Below, piece after piece: positions 1 through 7,840 of a DNA stretch of 16,739 bases. Made by a program: the position numbers and the translations under genes. Where the stretch lies: the NCBI GenBank assembly GCA_002346435.1, contig DDZT01000092.1, forward strand, positions 2,782 to 19,520, written 5' to 3'. The notes beneath the pieces were generated by a model. It was not told where the DNA came from. It did not search any database and was given only the letters and a program-made list of their open reading frames with translations. Numbering within the stretch: the stretch's first letter is position 1; each line of letters begins with the position of its first letter. The stretch is from Anaerolineales bacterium UBA3001 (GTDB taxonomy: Bacteria; Chloroflexota; Anaerolineae; Anaerolineales; UBA11657).

Positions 1-429
1 AATGCGGCGGGAGGAGATAGTAGAGGTAAACAGTCCGCAGCAATTGTGGTGGTGAAGACAGGTGGTGGCTATGGGGGCGATACTGACCGTTATCTGGACT
101 TGCGTGTTGACGATCATCAAGATCCGGTAAATAAACTTAGTAGGCTAGTAGAAATGCACCATCTTTTCTTTGGAAGTGCTGTTGCTTCAGATATGATTAC
201 TATTGATGAGCAAATTGCAACGGAATTGCAGTTTTTGCTAAAAGGTCAAGGATATGATGTGGTAGATGCAATAGGTGTATGGAATGAAGCTTCCAAGCAG
301 GCATTTTGGTCATTTGTGGGTAAGGAGAATCTTGAGGAGCGTTGGAGTATTGATGGCAACACTGACAGTATAGATTTGGTGGTGTTGGAGTACTTGAGGC
401 AGAAATTTAATCTTAAAAATCTAAATTAG
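1..429 (+). CDS. DUF1028 family protein, C-terminal part (5' end outside window)
   Basis: The reading frame is open from base 1, so this is the last 142 codons of a longer gene. The visible N-terminus has the DUF1028 signature: a GGDSRGKQSAA stretch followed by TGGGYGG, D-RY-DLRVDDH and a P-L-RL-E-H segment. DUF1028 proteins are usually described as Ntn-hydrolase-like and their substrate is unknown. The last ~75 residues (IDEQIATELQFLLKGQGY, then GVWNEASKQAFWSFVGKENLEER) resemble the PG_binding_2 putative peptidoglycan-binding tail that often closes DUF1028 proteins. A GTG at 46 could be mistaken for the start, but the conserved GGDSRGKQSAA motif lies upstream of it, so the true start is outside the window. 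The gene ends in TAG, 46 bases before the next gene on the same strand. The family call is strong; the biochemical role is not known. Confidence 0.88.
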   Translation, partial: NAAGGDSRGKQSAAIVVVKTGGGYGGDTDRYLDLRVDDHQDPVNKLSRLVEMHHLFFGSAVASDMITIDEQIATELQFLLKGQGYDVVDAIGVWNEASKQAFWSFVGKENLEERWSIDGNTDSIDLVVLEYLRQKFNLKNLN

Positions 430-475
430 CACATAATGTTTATGGTATTTATGTATTGTAGGGAACAATGAAGTA

Positions 476-1204
476 ATGGACAAGATATCGGCTAGAAAGT
501 TGGTGTGGGAAAAATTGAGGCAAGTTGCAATACCCGACAGCAGATTTCATTTGGATTTTGATCAATTCATCCCCGATTTTAACGGCAGTGATCGCGCCAG
601 GGACAATTTAGTCAAGTTAGATTTGTATAAATCAGCAAACACTGTGTTTGTTACTCCGGATAATTGCATAGAGGGCCTTAGAGAACAAATCCTGCTAGAC
701 GGTAAAACTCAAATTATGCCGACCTATGGCATACGGCGTGGCTTTGTAGTTTTGTCGCCTGAGGATGTTGGCGAGGGTATGGCTAGATGTTCCGTATCTC
801 TTGATAATATTGAAAAGGCAGGTCACTATGTTAGTCTCAGTCAAATAAGGGATAATCACAAATTGGACATGTTGGTTACTGGAGCATCAGCTGTGAATTG
901 TGCTGGTGTTAGATTCGGTAAGGGCCATGGATTTTTTGATTTGGAATGGGCTATGTTGTATCAAATAGGTGCAGTGGTGGATAGTACTAAAGTTATTGCT
1001 TTTGTGCATGAGGCTCAATTAGTAGATGTAAAGTTAGAAGTGGATGAATTTGACACCGTGTGTGACTATATTGTTACTCCTAAACGTGTTGTCCATGTTG
1101 AAGGGCATCGCAAACCTGCTTGTGGGATTATTTGGAACAAGTTGTCGGATGGAATGATGAATGACATCCCACCATTGCAAGAACTAAAACTTATTGACCC
1201 ATAA
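476..1204 (+). CDS. 5-formyltetrahydrofolate cyclo-ligase-like protein (COG0212 / MTHFSD-like)
   Basis: This 242-residue protein resembles the 5-formyltetrahydrofolate cyclo-ligase fold, whose classical members convert 5-formyl-THF to 5,10-methenyl-THF using ATP. The diagnostic glycine-rich loop is at residues 144-155 (GVRFGKGHGFFD), matching the family pattern G-R-G-G-G-(Y/F)-(Y/F)-D. The N-terminal helix has the usual K/R pair (ARKLVWEKLRQ). The later part (VTPKRVVHVEG) matches the strand ahead of the C-terminus in the longer MTHFSD-like subfamily rather than the compact ~180-residue enzyme, so the exact reaction is uncertain. The ATG at 476 follows AGGGA at 460-464, about 11 bases upstream. 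A two-codon mini-ORF (ATG AAG TAA, 468-476) ends on the A of this start. The gene stops 2 bp before the end of a convergent gene. It is probably co-transcribed with the DUF1028 gene. Confidence 0.8.
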   Translation: MDKISARKLVWEKLRQVAIPDSRFHLDFDQFIPDFNGSDRARDNLVKLDLYKSANTVFVTPDNCIEGLREQILLDGKTQIMPTYGIRRGFVVLSPEDVGEGMARCSVSLDNIEKAGHYVSLSQIRDNHKLDMLVTGASAVNCAGVRFGKGHGFFDLEWAMLYQIGAVVDSTKVIAFVHEAQLVDVKLEVDEFDTVCDYIVTPKRVVHVEGHRKPACGIIWNKLSDGMMNDIPPLQELKLIDP

Positions 1205-1206
1205 TT

Positions 1207-4092
1207 TCATTCTTCTAATACTAAAGGTAGTAGTTTGATAGTATTATTTAAAGTATCGCTATTTATTCCCTCGCTTATTACTAGACGATCGTTGTTAGTA
1301 GGGTCATAAATACCGGCAGAAAGTTTGTATTGTCCGGGTTGGAGGTGACTAATATCTATTTCGATATGATCGCTATATGCCTCATCGGGAGCCCACCACG
1401 AAGTTGGATACTGATATAAGGCGGGCATAGTGTCGATTTGGGCAACTAGTTTGTCTTTATCCCATACGTGCACAAAGTATTTGTAGTCAGTATCGATCTG
1501 TCCCATTGCCTTCCAGTGTAATGTCAAATGCAATTGACTGTGGTTATGGTTTGTATCGTATCCTGATAATTTTATCTTGTCTTCAAAAAGCGCATTTACA
1601 GAATGGGCCATATTCGGTGAAGTAAATGTACGCTTCCTAGGCGTGATTGTAAGATGGTCAGAAAAAGTTAGCACACGTTCAGTATTTGATAAATCTCTTA
1701 CATATAAGGTAAGTCGATATTTTCCAGCCGATAAGTCAGTTGGTATACGTAGTTTGTATTGCTCCTTTAAATATGTGTTGCTGGGAATGTTGTTTATAGA
1801 TGACAGTGTAAGCAACTTAGTGGTTTGATCAAATACAATAGTGTTATCAGTTGCTAGCTGTCTCTTTTCGGCTCCGGAATCATTAGAAATCAATGTAGAC
1901 AATACTTCAGCCGCCGATAGACTTGTTTCTAACATGTCATCAGTTGCTAACTGCCATTCTATGATGAGTGAATCTAAACTTGAGTTATGCCGGAGTGTTT
2001 TCCAGTTGGCAATAATATTTAGTGGTTGTCCTTGTGTGAGTGTACTGTCCATTGAAAAACTGTCTAGATCTAAATTGTTTAGCATACTCGCTAATGGTAT
2101 TGCGGTGCGGCGAATCTGGAGAATATTCGGGCTTGTAATGGTCGAATCTATAATTTCTGACTGACCCGCCTCATTGTACATACTAAAACGAAGATACAAA
2201 GGCCCCGAGTCAGGCACATCTTGACTGATTTGAAAATCTAATCGACTCAGTATATGTTCGCCAGGTTGCTGTGGATCACCGGTTATCGCAGGTGGATCTA
2301 CTTGTCCGTATTTCGTTCCATTGCTGTCTATCAATTGGACTGAGAATTTGTTTTGAGCGGGATTAGGCGTGTCTGTCAGCCAAAGCATGTGTATAGCCCA
2401 CGGCTTCCCAGATGAAGGCATACTGTTAGGAGTTTCACGTAAAAATCCTAAGACCGTGACCCCATTAGAGAAATGCGCAGGTTGTGCCAATGGCAAATCA
2501 GGTCTAAATTGGTCAGAAGATGGTAGATTGGCTATTGCAAACCAGGTGAAAATAGTTTCGGTGTCAGAAAACAGGAGAGGTCGTGCGGTATAGTTGAATG
2601 GTGCAAGGAGTATCGCACCATTTGCAGGCAAGGGAACCCCGTACTCATCCCATATTACTCGAATATTATTGGATTTAGTTAGCATTAGTGCTTCCCAATG
2701 CCTACATCCAACGCATTTTAAGGTTTGCAGAGGTGGGTTAGAAGCGAGCAGTATTACTTCCTGATTATTGGCAGTTGCAGTCTGCTTGGCATAATTAAGT
2801 GCATCTGCACTGTCATCAAGTGTGTTTTTTCCCGCATATAGTGATTTCAACCCGGTGTCCGCACGATAATCATATTGAAAGTGTGCCCGCATTAGAATTG
2901 ATGTCGTTCCTAATAGTGTGAGCAATGTTGGTATAACCAGATATTTAGTATTTAACAGGCCACACCAATTCCAAAAACCGGATAAACGACTTTTTTGGGA
3001 GTCGCGTACTAATATTCCGCCTATGAATGCGGCTTGGATGAGAGATGCATTGCCCATGGTCATCCAAATACACCAGTTTAATTCTACTCCTTTCGCGAAA
3101 AATAGTGTTTCAGTAATGGTTTTTATCAAAGGAGTAGAGAGTGCAATAACGACGATTGGTATTGAGAAAAATCCTGTTACTGCCAAAAGGCCTGGCAAAC
3201 CATCTTCCCGGACAAGTCCACGTGCGGTTAACCAGAGAGTAGCTACAATTGTTAGGATGCTTAAAGCAGGCAGCGAAGGAACATCTTGAGCGAATGTATC
3301 GAATGAACCGCCCAGTGCGGAATAGATCATGTGTATCACTTCCTGCCAACCAGGCGCATCACGATGGGGTATTTGTCGGAGATATTGTAAAGTAGAGATA
3401 TGTCTGTACAGGCCAGTAATCCATGGCACCATCAGAACAAGTGATATTAAACCGCTTAGCAGAATTTGGATGACCATCTCGCGGCGATTGCTTTGGGAAT
3501 GTCTCCATGCATGTATCCAACCTATCAATGCCATTGGTGCTAGGAGGAACAGAGTAGGATGGCATTGGCCAGCCAGGGATAGCATTGGTAAGTGAGCGAG
3601 TCTTCCTGAAGGTTTTTGTCTATAAAAACCTTGCAACATTGCAAATAAAAATAACATTACAAACGGAGGTGCTAGATTAGGATTCCATATGAAACGACTG
3701 TGGTGTACCGTCATTGGATTGATTGCAAGAAACAAGGCAGCTAACAGTCCTGTGATGGGACTAAAATAACGCCGACCAATTAATAGAACTAATGCAACGG
3801 CAATTAGATTAACCAGGGCGGTAAATATTCTTGCAATTCTTGGGTTATCATCTAGGCTGTAAGGAAGTGCATATAAATAAATACTTAATGGCGAGTGTTT
3901 TAAGCTGCCTACGGACATCCTTGTTCCTAGGATTTGCCAGTCACCATCGCGAGCAAAATTCGAGGCTAACACGCTGATCCGTTCCTGATCCGCCATAAAT
4001 GGGTCTGCGCCTATATCACTTAATCGCAACCAAGCTGCTAGTAAGAGTATTGTCGTTCCTATCAGTATTAGTTTATTTCTTGTGATGAACAT
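1207..4092 (-). CDS. GT39/ArnT-like membrane glycosyltransferase with three C-terminal beta-sandwich modules
   Basis: This 961-residue protein has about ten to twelve hydrophobic segments in residues 8-400. The first extracytoplasmic loop has an acidic motif (ADPFMADQERIS, D35) where GT39/PMT-type enzymes carry the catalytic Asp, so it probably transfers a sugar from a polyprenyl-phosphate donor on the outer face of the membrane. The donor and acceptor are unknown. Residues 400-540 form a soluble stretch with a CxxC pair (C460, C463). After it come what look like three beta-sandwich modules, at roughly 540-660, 665-818 and 830-961. The last has the clear signature LHLTLHW, YFVHVWDKD, AQID, W-APDEAYSD and GQYKLSAGIYDPTNNDR, a module seen on many Chloroflexota GT39 proteins. 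The start ATG has no obvious Shine-Dalgarno. It lies 21 bp after a 68-codon ORF and in the same frame as it. The family is confident; specificity is not. Confidence 0.85.
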   Translation of the reverse strand: MFITRNKLILIGTTILLLAAWLRLSDIGADPFMADQERISVLASNFARDGDWQILGTRMSVGSLKHSPLSIYLYALPYSLDDNPRIARIFTALVNLIAVALVLLIGRRYFSPITGLLAALFLAINPMTVHHSRFIWNPNLAPPFVMLFLFAMLQGFYRQKPSGRLAHLPMLSLAGQCHPTLFLLAPMALIGWIHAWRHSQSNRREMVIQILLSGLISLVLMVPWITGLYRHISTLQYLRQIPHRDAPGWQEVIHMIYSALGGSFDTFAQDVPSLPALSILTIVATLWLTARGLVREDGLPGLLAVTGFFSIPIVVIALSTPLIKTITETLFFAKGVELNWCIWMTMGNASLIQAAFIGGILVRDSQKSRLSGFWNWCGLLNTKYLVIPTLLTLLGTTSILMRAHFQYDYRADTGLKSLYAGKNTLDDSADALNYAKQTATANNQEVILLASNPPLQTLKCVGCRHWEALMLTKSNNIRVIWDEYGVPLPANGAILLAPFNYTARPLLFSDTETIFTWFAIANLPSSDQFRPDLPLAQPAHFSNGVTVLGFLRETPNSMPSSGKPWAIHMLWLTDTPNPAQNKFSVQLIDSNGTKYGQVDPPAITGDPQQPGEHILSRLDFQISQDVPDSGPLYLRFSMYNEAGQSEIIDSTITSPNILQIRRTAIPLASMLNNLDLDSFSMDSTLTQGQPLNIIANWKTLRHNSSLDSLIIEWQLATDDMLETSLSAAEVLSTLISNDSGAEKRQLATDNTIVFDQTTKLLTLSSINNIPSNTYLKEQYKLRIPTDLSAGKYRLTLYVRDLSNTERVLTFSDHLTITPRKRTFTSPNMAHSVNALFEDKIKLSGYDTNHNHSQLHLTLHWKAMGQIDTDYKYFVHVWDKDKLVAQIDTMPALYQYPTSWWAPDEAYSDHIEIDISHLQPGQYKLSAGIYDPTNNDRLVISEGINSDTLNNTIKLLPLVLEE

Positions 4093-4113
4093 AATATTGG
4101 TATGATGGATTTT

Positions 4114-4320
4114 CTAAGGTGAAACATTTAGTTGATGTAATGTTAGGTGGTCAATATTAGATGAATCAGATTTGTCACTGGTGGTAGTTGGTCGTGATGA
4201 GTCAATAGGGCTGTTTACACCTACCGTGACATTGTAATCTCCTTGTAGTAAATCTGTGGCATTCAAACTGATCTGATCAGTGACAATGTATGTGATGGTT
4301 TTGTTATCCGTAGTGTGCAT
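4114..4320 (-). CDS. Small ORF: orphan second half of a GT39 C-terminal beta-sandwich module, probably a remnant
   Basis: This ORF encodes 68 residues. VTDQISLNATDLLQGDY followed by NVTVGVNSPIDSSRP aligns by eye with the last third of the upstream 935-residue protein (IFDTHQIPIGELNNPKYDL, then QIGIYDPTSGARF) and with the end of the downstream 961-residue protein (GQYKLSAGIYDPTNNDR). The first half of the module (HW, FVH, W-PGE) is missing, and there are no membrane segments. It lies in the same frame as the upstream gene, whose TGA stop (4335-4333) is followed by four sense codons and then this ATG. It ends in TAG at 4116-4114, and seven sense codons later the 961-residue gene starts in the same frame. 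No Shine-Dalgarno is visible. The simplest reading is the relic of a duplicated or deleted GT39 3' end. A separately translated peptide or a stop-readthrough tail is less likely. Confidence 0.45.
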   Translation of the reverse strand: MHTTDNKTITYIVTDQISLNATDLLQGDYNVTVGVNSPIDSSRPTTTSDKSDSSNIDHLTLHQLNVSP

Positions 4321-4332
4321 GATGTGTGTGTA

Positions 4333-7140
4333 TCAGTTGATCTCTAGTTCTAATATGTGCAGTGAATTATTCAAGATATTATTCCCAGTATTATCGACTG
4401 CATTAAAACGTGCTCCTGAAGTAGGGTCATATATGCCTATCTGAAGATCGTACTTGGGATTGTTGAGCTCACCAATTGGTATTTGATGAGTGTCAAATAT
4501 TACTTCGCCGGGCTGCCATAATCCCATAGGGTAAGTGCCTTGGCGTGGAGGCGAATCATGGCCTTGTATGAAATTATTGGTGTCGTCATATATATGTATG
4601 AATATTACTCCATCTACCAATGATGGCTCTATTGAATTCCAGTATAGCGTCAGGTTTAGGGTAGTTTCATCTATTTTATGAGTGAATCCAGATAGTGATA
4701 CAGGCCCCAAATTAGCATTGATGGTTGTAGCAGTTGTTGGTATGGGTGGAGTGTCTTTGCTAGTAATAGATATGCGATCAATGATAGCTTCTCCGATGCG
4801 GTTGTCTGTTTGTTTGTCGTAGACTGCAACTAACAAATCAAGCGCAATTGGAGTTGTTAGTGTTGTTGGTGCATAAAGAAGGTACTCATCACGAACAATG
4901 CTATTTGTACCCCAATACATCGTAGTGTGATAAGGAAATGATGCTCCACCAAGTTTGTGGTCAGTCTGTGTGACTTTATTGCCGTTTTGGTCTAGCAGTT
5001 GGATTGACCCATGATATTCAGAAATTACGGGGTCGTTAATAGACCAGTAAAGATTGATAGAGAGAGGTTCTCCAGGTTCAACTGAACTAATACTGCTGTG
5101 TGATTGTAGAGTCAACTTGCTTCCAAACGATATGTTGTCGGCGATGCTTTCTTTAGGGACTTGCGTTTGAATTGGTGGAGGTACGCTGTTATCGGCAATA
5201 TAGGGTAGTGCCAATATTAATGTACTACTAATAGTTAGGATACCTAGTGATTTGGCGATCAGTAGAGTGTCTCTATTAATTATCCTTTTACTAGTTTCAG
5301 TAAGTGCAAAAGCAGAAAAGAGCATCAAAGGTCCATATATTGGTACTCTAAATCGAGAAACAACGTGGAACGCCAATGTTGTAATGCACAGTACTCCAAT
5401 CATGGATAGGAGCAGCCATTTCCCTGGTTGATACTGCTGTCTTTGAGTCATAGCTAATTGAATCCCTGTAAATGCTAGTACTACAAGTGTGCCAAATCGT
5501 ATAGGCAAAACGTTTAGTAGTGGCGATATGTTGGTGCCTTCTCTATAGAAATCAACATTATTAGGAATCTCTAGATTGCCCCAATAAAGAGCGGTTTTGC
5601 GTACCATAAGTCCTAACCAGCGTTGGGGGTTTCCTAGAATGTCATTTATAGTTTGCTCAACAAAGGTAGTTTTCCCTCTGTTTACTAGTTCATGAGTAGC
5701 TAGGAATGCGGGAGAGTATTGACCTATGCCGGCCGAATCTCGATTGTTGCCTAGATATAAAGTGACGGGACCATTAGCAGAAAACAGTTGTACTTGCCCA
5801 CTATAGTAATAGTTGTGATAAGTGACTGGTAGAATTGGAATGAATGCAATTGCTAGTAGAGCGATTAGTTTAGAGAATTGAATATGCAACTTATTAGGTA
5901 CTAAAAGGGGTCTAATGGAGATTAATATTAATGGTAGTAATACTAGGAAAGCTGGACGTATGACCGAGGCTATGCCCACTGATAGTACACAGATAAGCAA
6001 GTTGGGTTGTGTAGTAGATATATGTTGTTTCGATTTAATGGTTGAACACCATGAGCATAATATCCAAACGGTGAAATGAGCTTCGATTGCGTGAGTCAGC
6101 AGTTGCGCATCGTAGAAGATTGACAGAGGAAATATTGCCCAAATAATCATTGATAGACGAGCTGTATGTACATTAAAAATCTGCTTCCCTAGAAAGTAGA
6201 CTGCAATTGAGGATAAAGATCCAGAAAGGATTTGGATAATCTGGAATGATCTTAAGCTATCTCCAAAGAGTAGGTGCAATGTGCCTAATAGCCAAGTAAA
6301 GCCTGGCTGTCTGTAAAAATCAATATCTCCAGGCCATAGTCCGCGCATTAAATCGCGTGCATTGGCTGCGTACACTAACTGATCAGACCCATTAGTTAGA
6401 GCATCAAATCCTATAAGGTTGCTAATTAGGTTGTTGAGGTAGATCAGTCGAAATATGAAGGCTAATATTACAACTAGTATTATGAAAACTTTTTCATTTC
6501 TAGTGCACGAGCGTAAATATCGCAATAGTATTGTGAGTGTTACAAATCCAATGATAAATACTACTGTCCAGGTAAATAAGTCCTGTAAGTATCGCAATGC
6601 AATGGCAGTAATTGCATGATTGTCTGGTAAAGAAGATGGAAACAAAAACTTTGTTGGAATCAATCGAGTTCCTAATGGCGTTTTCCACTTTAGACCATCG
6701 GAATAATAGGCGTTGTTTATGACTGAATCTGATAGGCGAAATAATATGGTATTCAAACCTTGATTCAACTCGGTTTGTACGCTTTTTGGCTGTTGCTCTG
6801 TATTTGCGATTGAACTTATAACAGTTTGTTCATTTAGTACCAAATGCGCGTCCAGATCTTGTGGAACAGATAGATGTATGATTGATTGCTTATTAGACCA
6901 TATATAACCTTCCCATTTGACATCTATTGAATTGTTATAGACTCCATAGTGATCGTTGCTGCTGATAGTTACAAGTTTTTCGATACGAGATATTGGTGGT
7001 ATACCTTGTTCAGCATCTCTATAATAAGTTGCTTGCAAGCCTTGATTCACTATTGTTTTGTCAAGTTGTACTATAGCTATTATTAGGCACAGTACTAGTA
7101 ATAGTAGTTGTGGGATACGTTTGTAGACATAGTTGATCAT
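4333..7140 (-). CDS. PA14-like domain plus GT39/ArnT-like membrane glycosyltransferase with C-terminal beta-sandwich modules
   Basis: This protein has 935 residues. One membrane segment (residues 9-26) is followed by an extracytoplasmic PA14-like domain at about 33-160, seen in GLQATYYRD, the strand SIDVKWEGYIWS and LDAHLVLNEQTV. PA14 domains often bind carbohydrate. Residues ~185-645 are the multi-span GT39/ArnT-like body. It includes GSDQLVYAANARDLMRG (251-267), YRQPGFTWLLG and the late loop FHVVSRFRVPIYGP. Residues ~665-935 hold two beta-sandwich modules, the second with VIFIHIYDD, QGHDSPP, GLWQPGEVIFD and GIYDPTSGARF. The predicted role is sugar transfer from a lipid-linked donor outside the membrane, with the soluble modules perhaps recognising glycan. 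The start ATG is 23 bp from a divergent gene, with a perfect -10 TATAAT (7154-7149) so close that the mRNA may be leaderless. The family is confident; the substrate is unknown. Confidence 0.85.
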   Translation of the reverse strand: MINYVYKRIPQLLLLVLCLIIAIVQLDKTIVNQGLQATYYRDAEQGIPPISRIEKLVTISSNDHYGVYNNSIDVKWEGYIWSNKQSIIHLSVPQDLDAHLVLNEQTVISSIANTEQQPKSVQTELNQGLNTILFRLSDSVINNAYYSDGLKWKTPLGTRLIPTKFLFPSSLPDNHAITAIALRYLQDLFTWTVVFIIGFVTLTILLRYLRSCTRNEKVFIILVVILAFIFRLIYLNNLISNLIGFDALTNGSDQLVYAANARDLMRGLWPGDIDFYRQPGFTWLLGTLHLLFGDSLRSFQIIQILSGSLSSIAVYFLGKQIFNVHTARLSMIIWAIFPLSIFYDAQLLTHAIEAHFTVWILCSWCSTIKSKQHISTTQPNLLICVLSVGIASVIRPAFLVLLPLILISIRPLLVPNKLHIQFSKLIALLAIAFIPILPVTYHNYYYSGQVQLFSANGPVTLYLGNNRDSAGIGQYSPAFLATHELVNRGKTTFVEQTINDILGNPQRWLGLMVRKTALYWGNLEIPNNVDFYREGTNISPLLNVLPIRFGTLVVLAFTGIQLAMTQRQQYQPGKWLLLSMIGVLCITTLAFHVVSRFRVPIYGPLMLFSAFALTETSKRIINRDTLLIAKSLGILTISSTLILALPYIADNSVPPPIQTQVPKESIADNISFGSKLTLQSHSSISSVEPGEPLSINLYWSINDPVISEYHGSIQLLDQNGNKVTQTDHKLGGASFPYHTTMYWGTNSIVRDEYLLYAPTTLTTPIALDLLVAVYDKQTDNRIGEAIIDRISITSKDTPPIPTTATTINANLGPVSLSGFTHKIDETTLNLTLYWNSIEPSLVDGVIFIHIYDDTNNFIQGHDSPPRQGTYPMGLWQPGEVIFDTHQIPIGELNNPKYDLQIGIYDPTSGARFNAVDNTGNNILNNSLHILELEIN

Positions 7141-7147
7141 GTCGGGG

Positions 7148-7156
7148 TATTATAGT
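7148..7156. promoter_or_regulatory. Overlapping divergent -10 elements in a 23-bp intergenic region
   Basis: The only non-coding DNA between two divergent starts (7140 on the - strand, 7164 on the + strand) is 7141-7163. On the - strand, bases 7154-7149 read TATAAT exactly, placing a transcript start near 7142-7140, on or next to the ATG. On the + strand, TATTAT (7148-7153) or TATAGT (7151-7156) places a start at about 7160-7163, again next to the ATG. No convincing -35 was found for the - strand. A weak TAGACA (7124-7129) lies 18 bp ahead of TATTAT on the + strand. Neither gene has a Shine-Dalgarno. Leaderless divergent transcription from a shared symmetric -10 is an inference. Confidence 0.5.
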
Positions 7157-7163
7157 ATGTAAC

Positions 7164-7799
7164 ATGTACAGGATACGTATTACATTTTCCAAATTTGGAA
7201 AGGCGCGTTGGATCGGGAACTTGGATTTGCATAGAACCTGGGCTAGGATATTGCGACGCGCTGGAGTGCCGATAGCCTATTCGCAAGGTTTCAATCCTCA
7301 GCCTAGGATGCAGCTAGCTTCAGCATTGCCTCTAGGAATTATGAGTGAATGCGAATTGCTTGACATATGGGTGTTAGAAAATATCTCAACTGATATTTTG
7401 CAAAAGGACTTGGCAACTGGATTGCCTAGTGGTATAGAGGTGATTAAGATAGCGGGCGTTGAACTAAAAGAGAAATCATTACAATCAAGATTGCTTGCGG
7501 CTGAATATCTTATTGAGTTGGGAGACTGTATAGATATCTATGAACTTCAGAAAATTATAGACAATTTGTTGGGTATGCAGTCGATAATTCGGCAGCGTCG
7601 AGGCAAGGAGTATGATATGCGACCCTTAATTCAAGCACTGCATGTTGTGAGAGGCGATTCTATGTCACAGGAATTGTTTGTCAGATTTTCGGCCTGTCCT
7701 GGGGCTACTGGTCGTCCTAGCGAATTGTTAGAATATATGGATATTAATGCAAAAAATATTATTCGTACTAGTCTATTGTTTGTTGACAATGATGATTGA
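7164..7799 (+). CDS. DUF2344 / TIGR03936 family protein (radical SAM-linked, stand-alone)
   Basis: This 211-residue protein begins with the hallmark of the family. The start MYRIRITFSKFGKARWIGNL is followed by DLHRTWARILRRAG, AYSQGFNPQPRM and LASALPLGIMSECELLDIW. In many bacteria this domain is fused to, or sits next to, a B12-binding radical SAM protein. Here no radical SAM partner is in the window, and the gene directly precedes the L21-L27-L31 operon, as in other Gram-positive and Chloroflexota-like genomes. The molecular function is not established; an RNA-modification link has been suggested from the partner enzyme. The ATG at 7164 fits the conserved N-terminus exactly. No Shine-Dalgarno is visible, and a -10-like element sits only 8-11 bases upstream. 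The 3' end carries the -35 box of the rplU promoter. Confidence 0.88.
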   Translation: MYRIRITFSKFGKARWIGNLDLHRTWARILRRAGVPIAYSQGFNPQPRMQLASALPLGIMSECELLDIWVLENISTDILQKDLATGLPSGIEVIKIAGVELKEKSLQSRLLAAEYLIELGDCIDIYELQKIIDNLLGMQSIIRQRRGKEYDMRPLIQALHVVRGDSMSQELFVRFSACPGATGRPSELLEYMDINAKNIIRTSLLFVDNDD

Positions 7800-7811
7800 G
7801 ACTAGTATAAT
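7783..7811 (+). promoter_or_regulatory. Perfect consensus sigma-70 promoter for rplU-rpmA-rpmE
   Basis: TTGACA (7783-7788) and TATAAT (7806-7811) are both exact consensus hexamers with the optimal 17-bp spacer. The -35 lies inside the last codons of the DUF2344 gene, and the -10 lies just past its TGA. The expected transcript start is about 7818, giving a 5' UTR of about 50 nt before the rplU ATG. Such a perfect promoter suggests strong constitutive expression, as expected for ribosomal proteins. Confidence 0.9.
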
Positions 7812-7818
7812 TTTCTCG

Positions 7819-7840
7819 GTGCCCCGCTTTGACGGGGTAC
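7819..7840 (+). promoter_or_regulatory. Leader hairpin at the 5' end of the rplU transcript
   Basis: GTGCCCCG (7819-7826) pairs with CGGGGTAC (7833-7840) around a six-base loop: eight pairs, one of them G-U. It begins at or within a base of the predicted transcript start. There is no T-tract after it, so it is not a typical terminator. The GCCCC of its left arm (7821-7825) could instead pair with GGGGC at 7853-7857, next to the rplU ribosome-binding region, so two exclusive structures are possible. Autoregulation by L21, or simple 5'-end protection of the mRNA, is an inference. Confidence 0.6.

Noticed and set aside
1577..3595. Several + strand ORFs of 74-123 codons
   Set aside because: They lie wholly inside the 961-residue glycosyltransferase on the other strand, show no domain pattern and have no ribosome-binding sites; they are antisense shadows.
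4333..4335. TGA as selenocysteine or recoded sense codon
   Set aside because: TGA ends other genes here (DUF2344, YfhO, lon), so the code is standard. No selenocysteine insertion hairpin is evident, and the upstream protein already ends at the natural end of its module.
7819..7840. Hairpin as a terminator for the DUF2344 gene
   Set aside because: No T-tract follows it and it lies directly after a perfect promoter, so a 5' leader role fits better.
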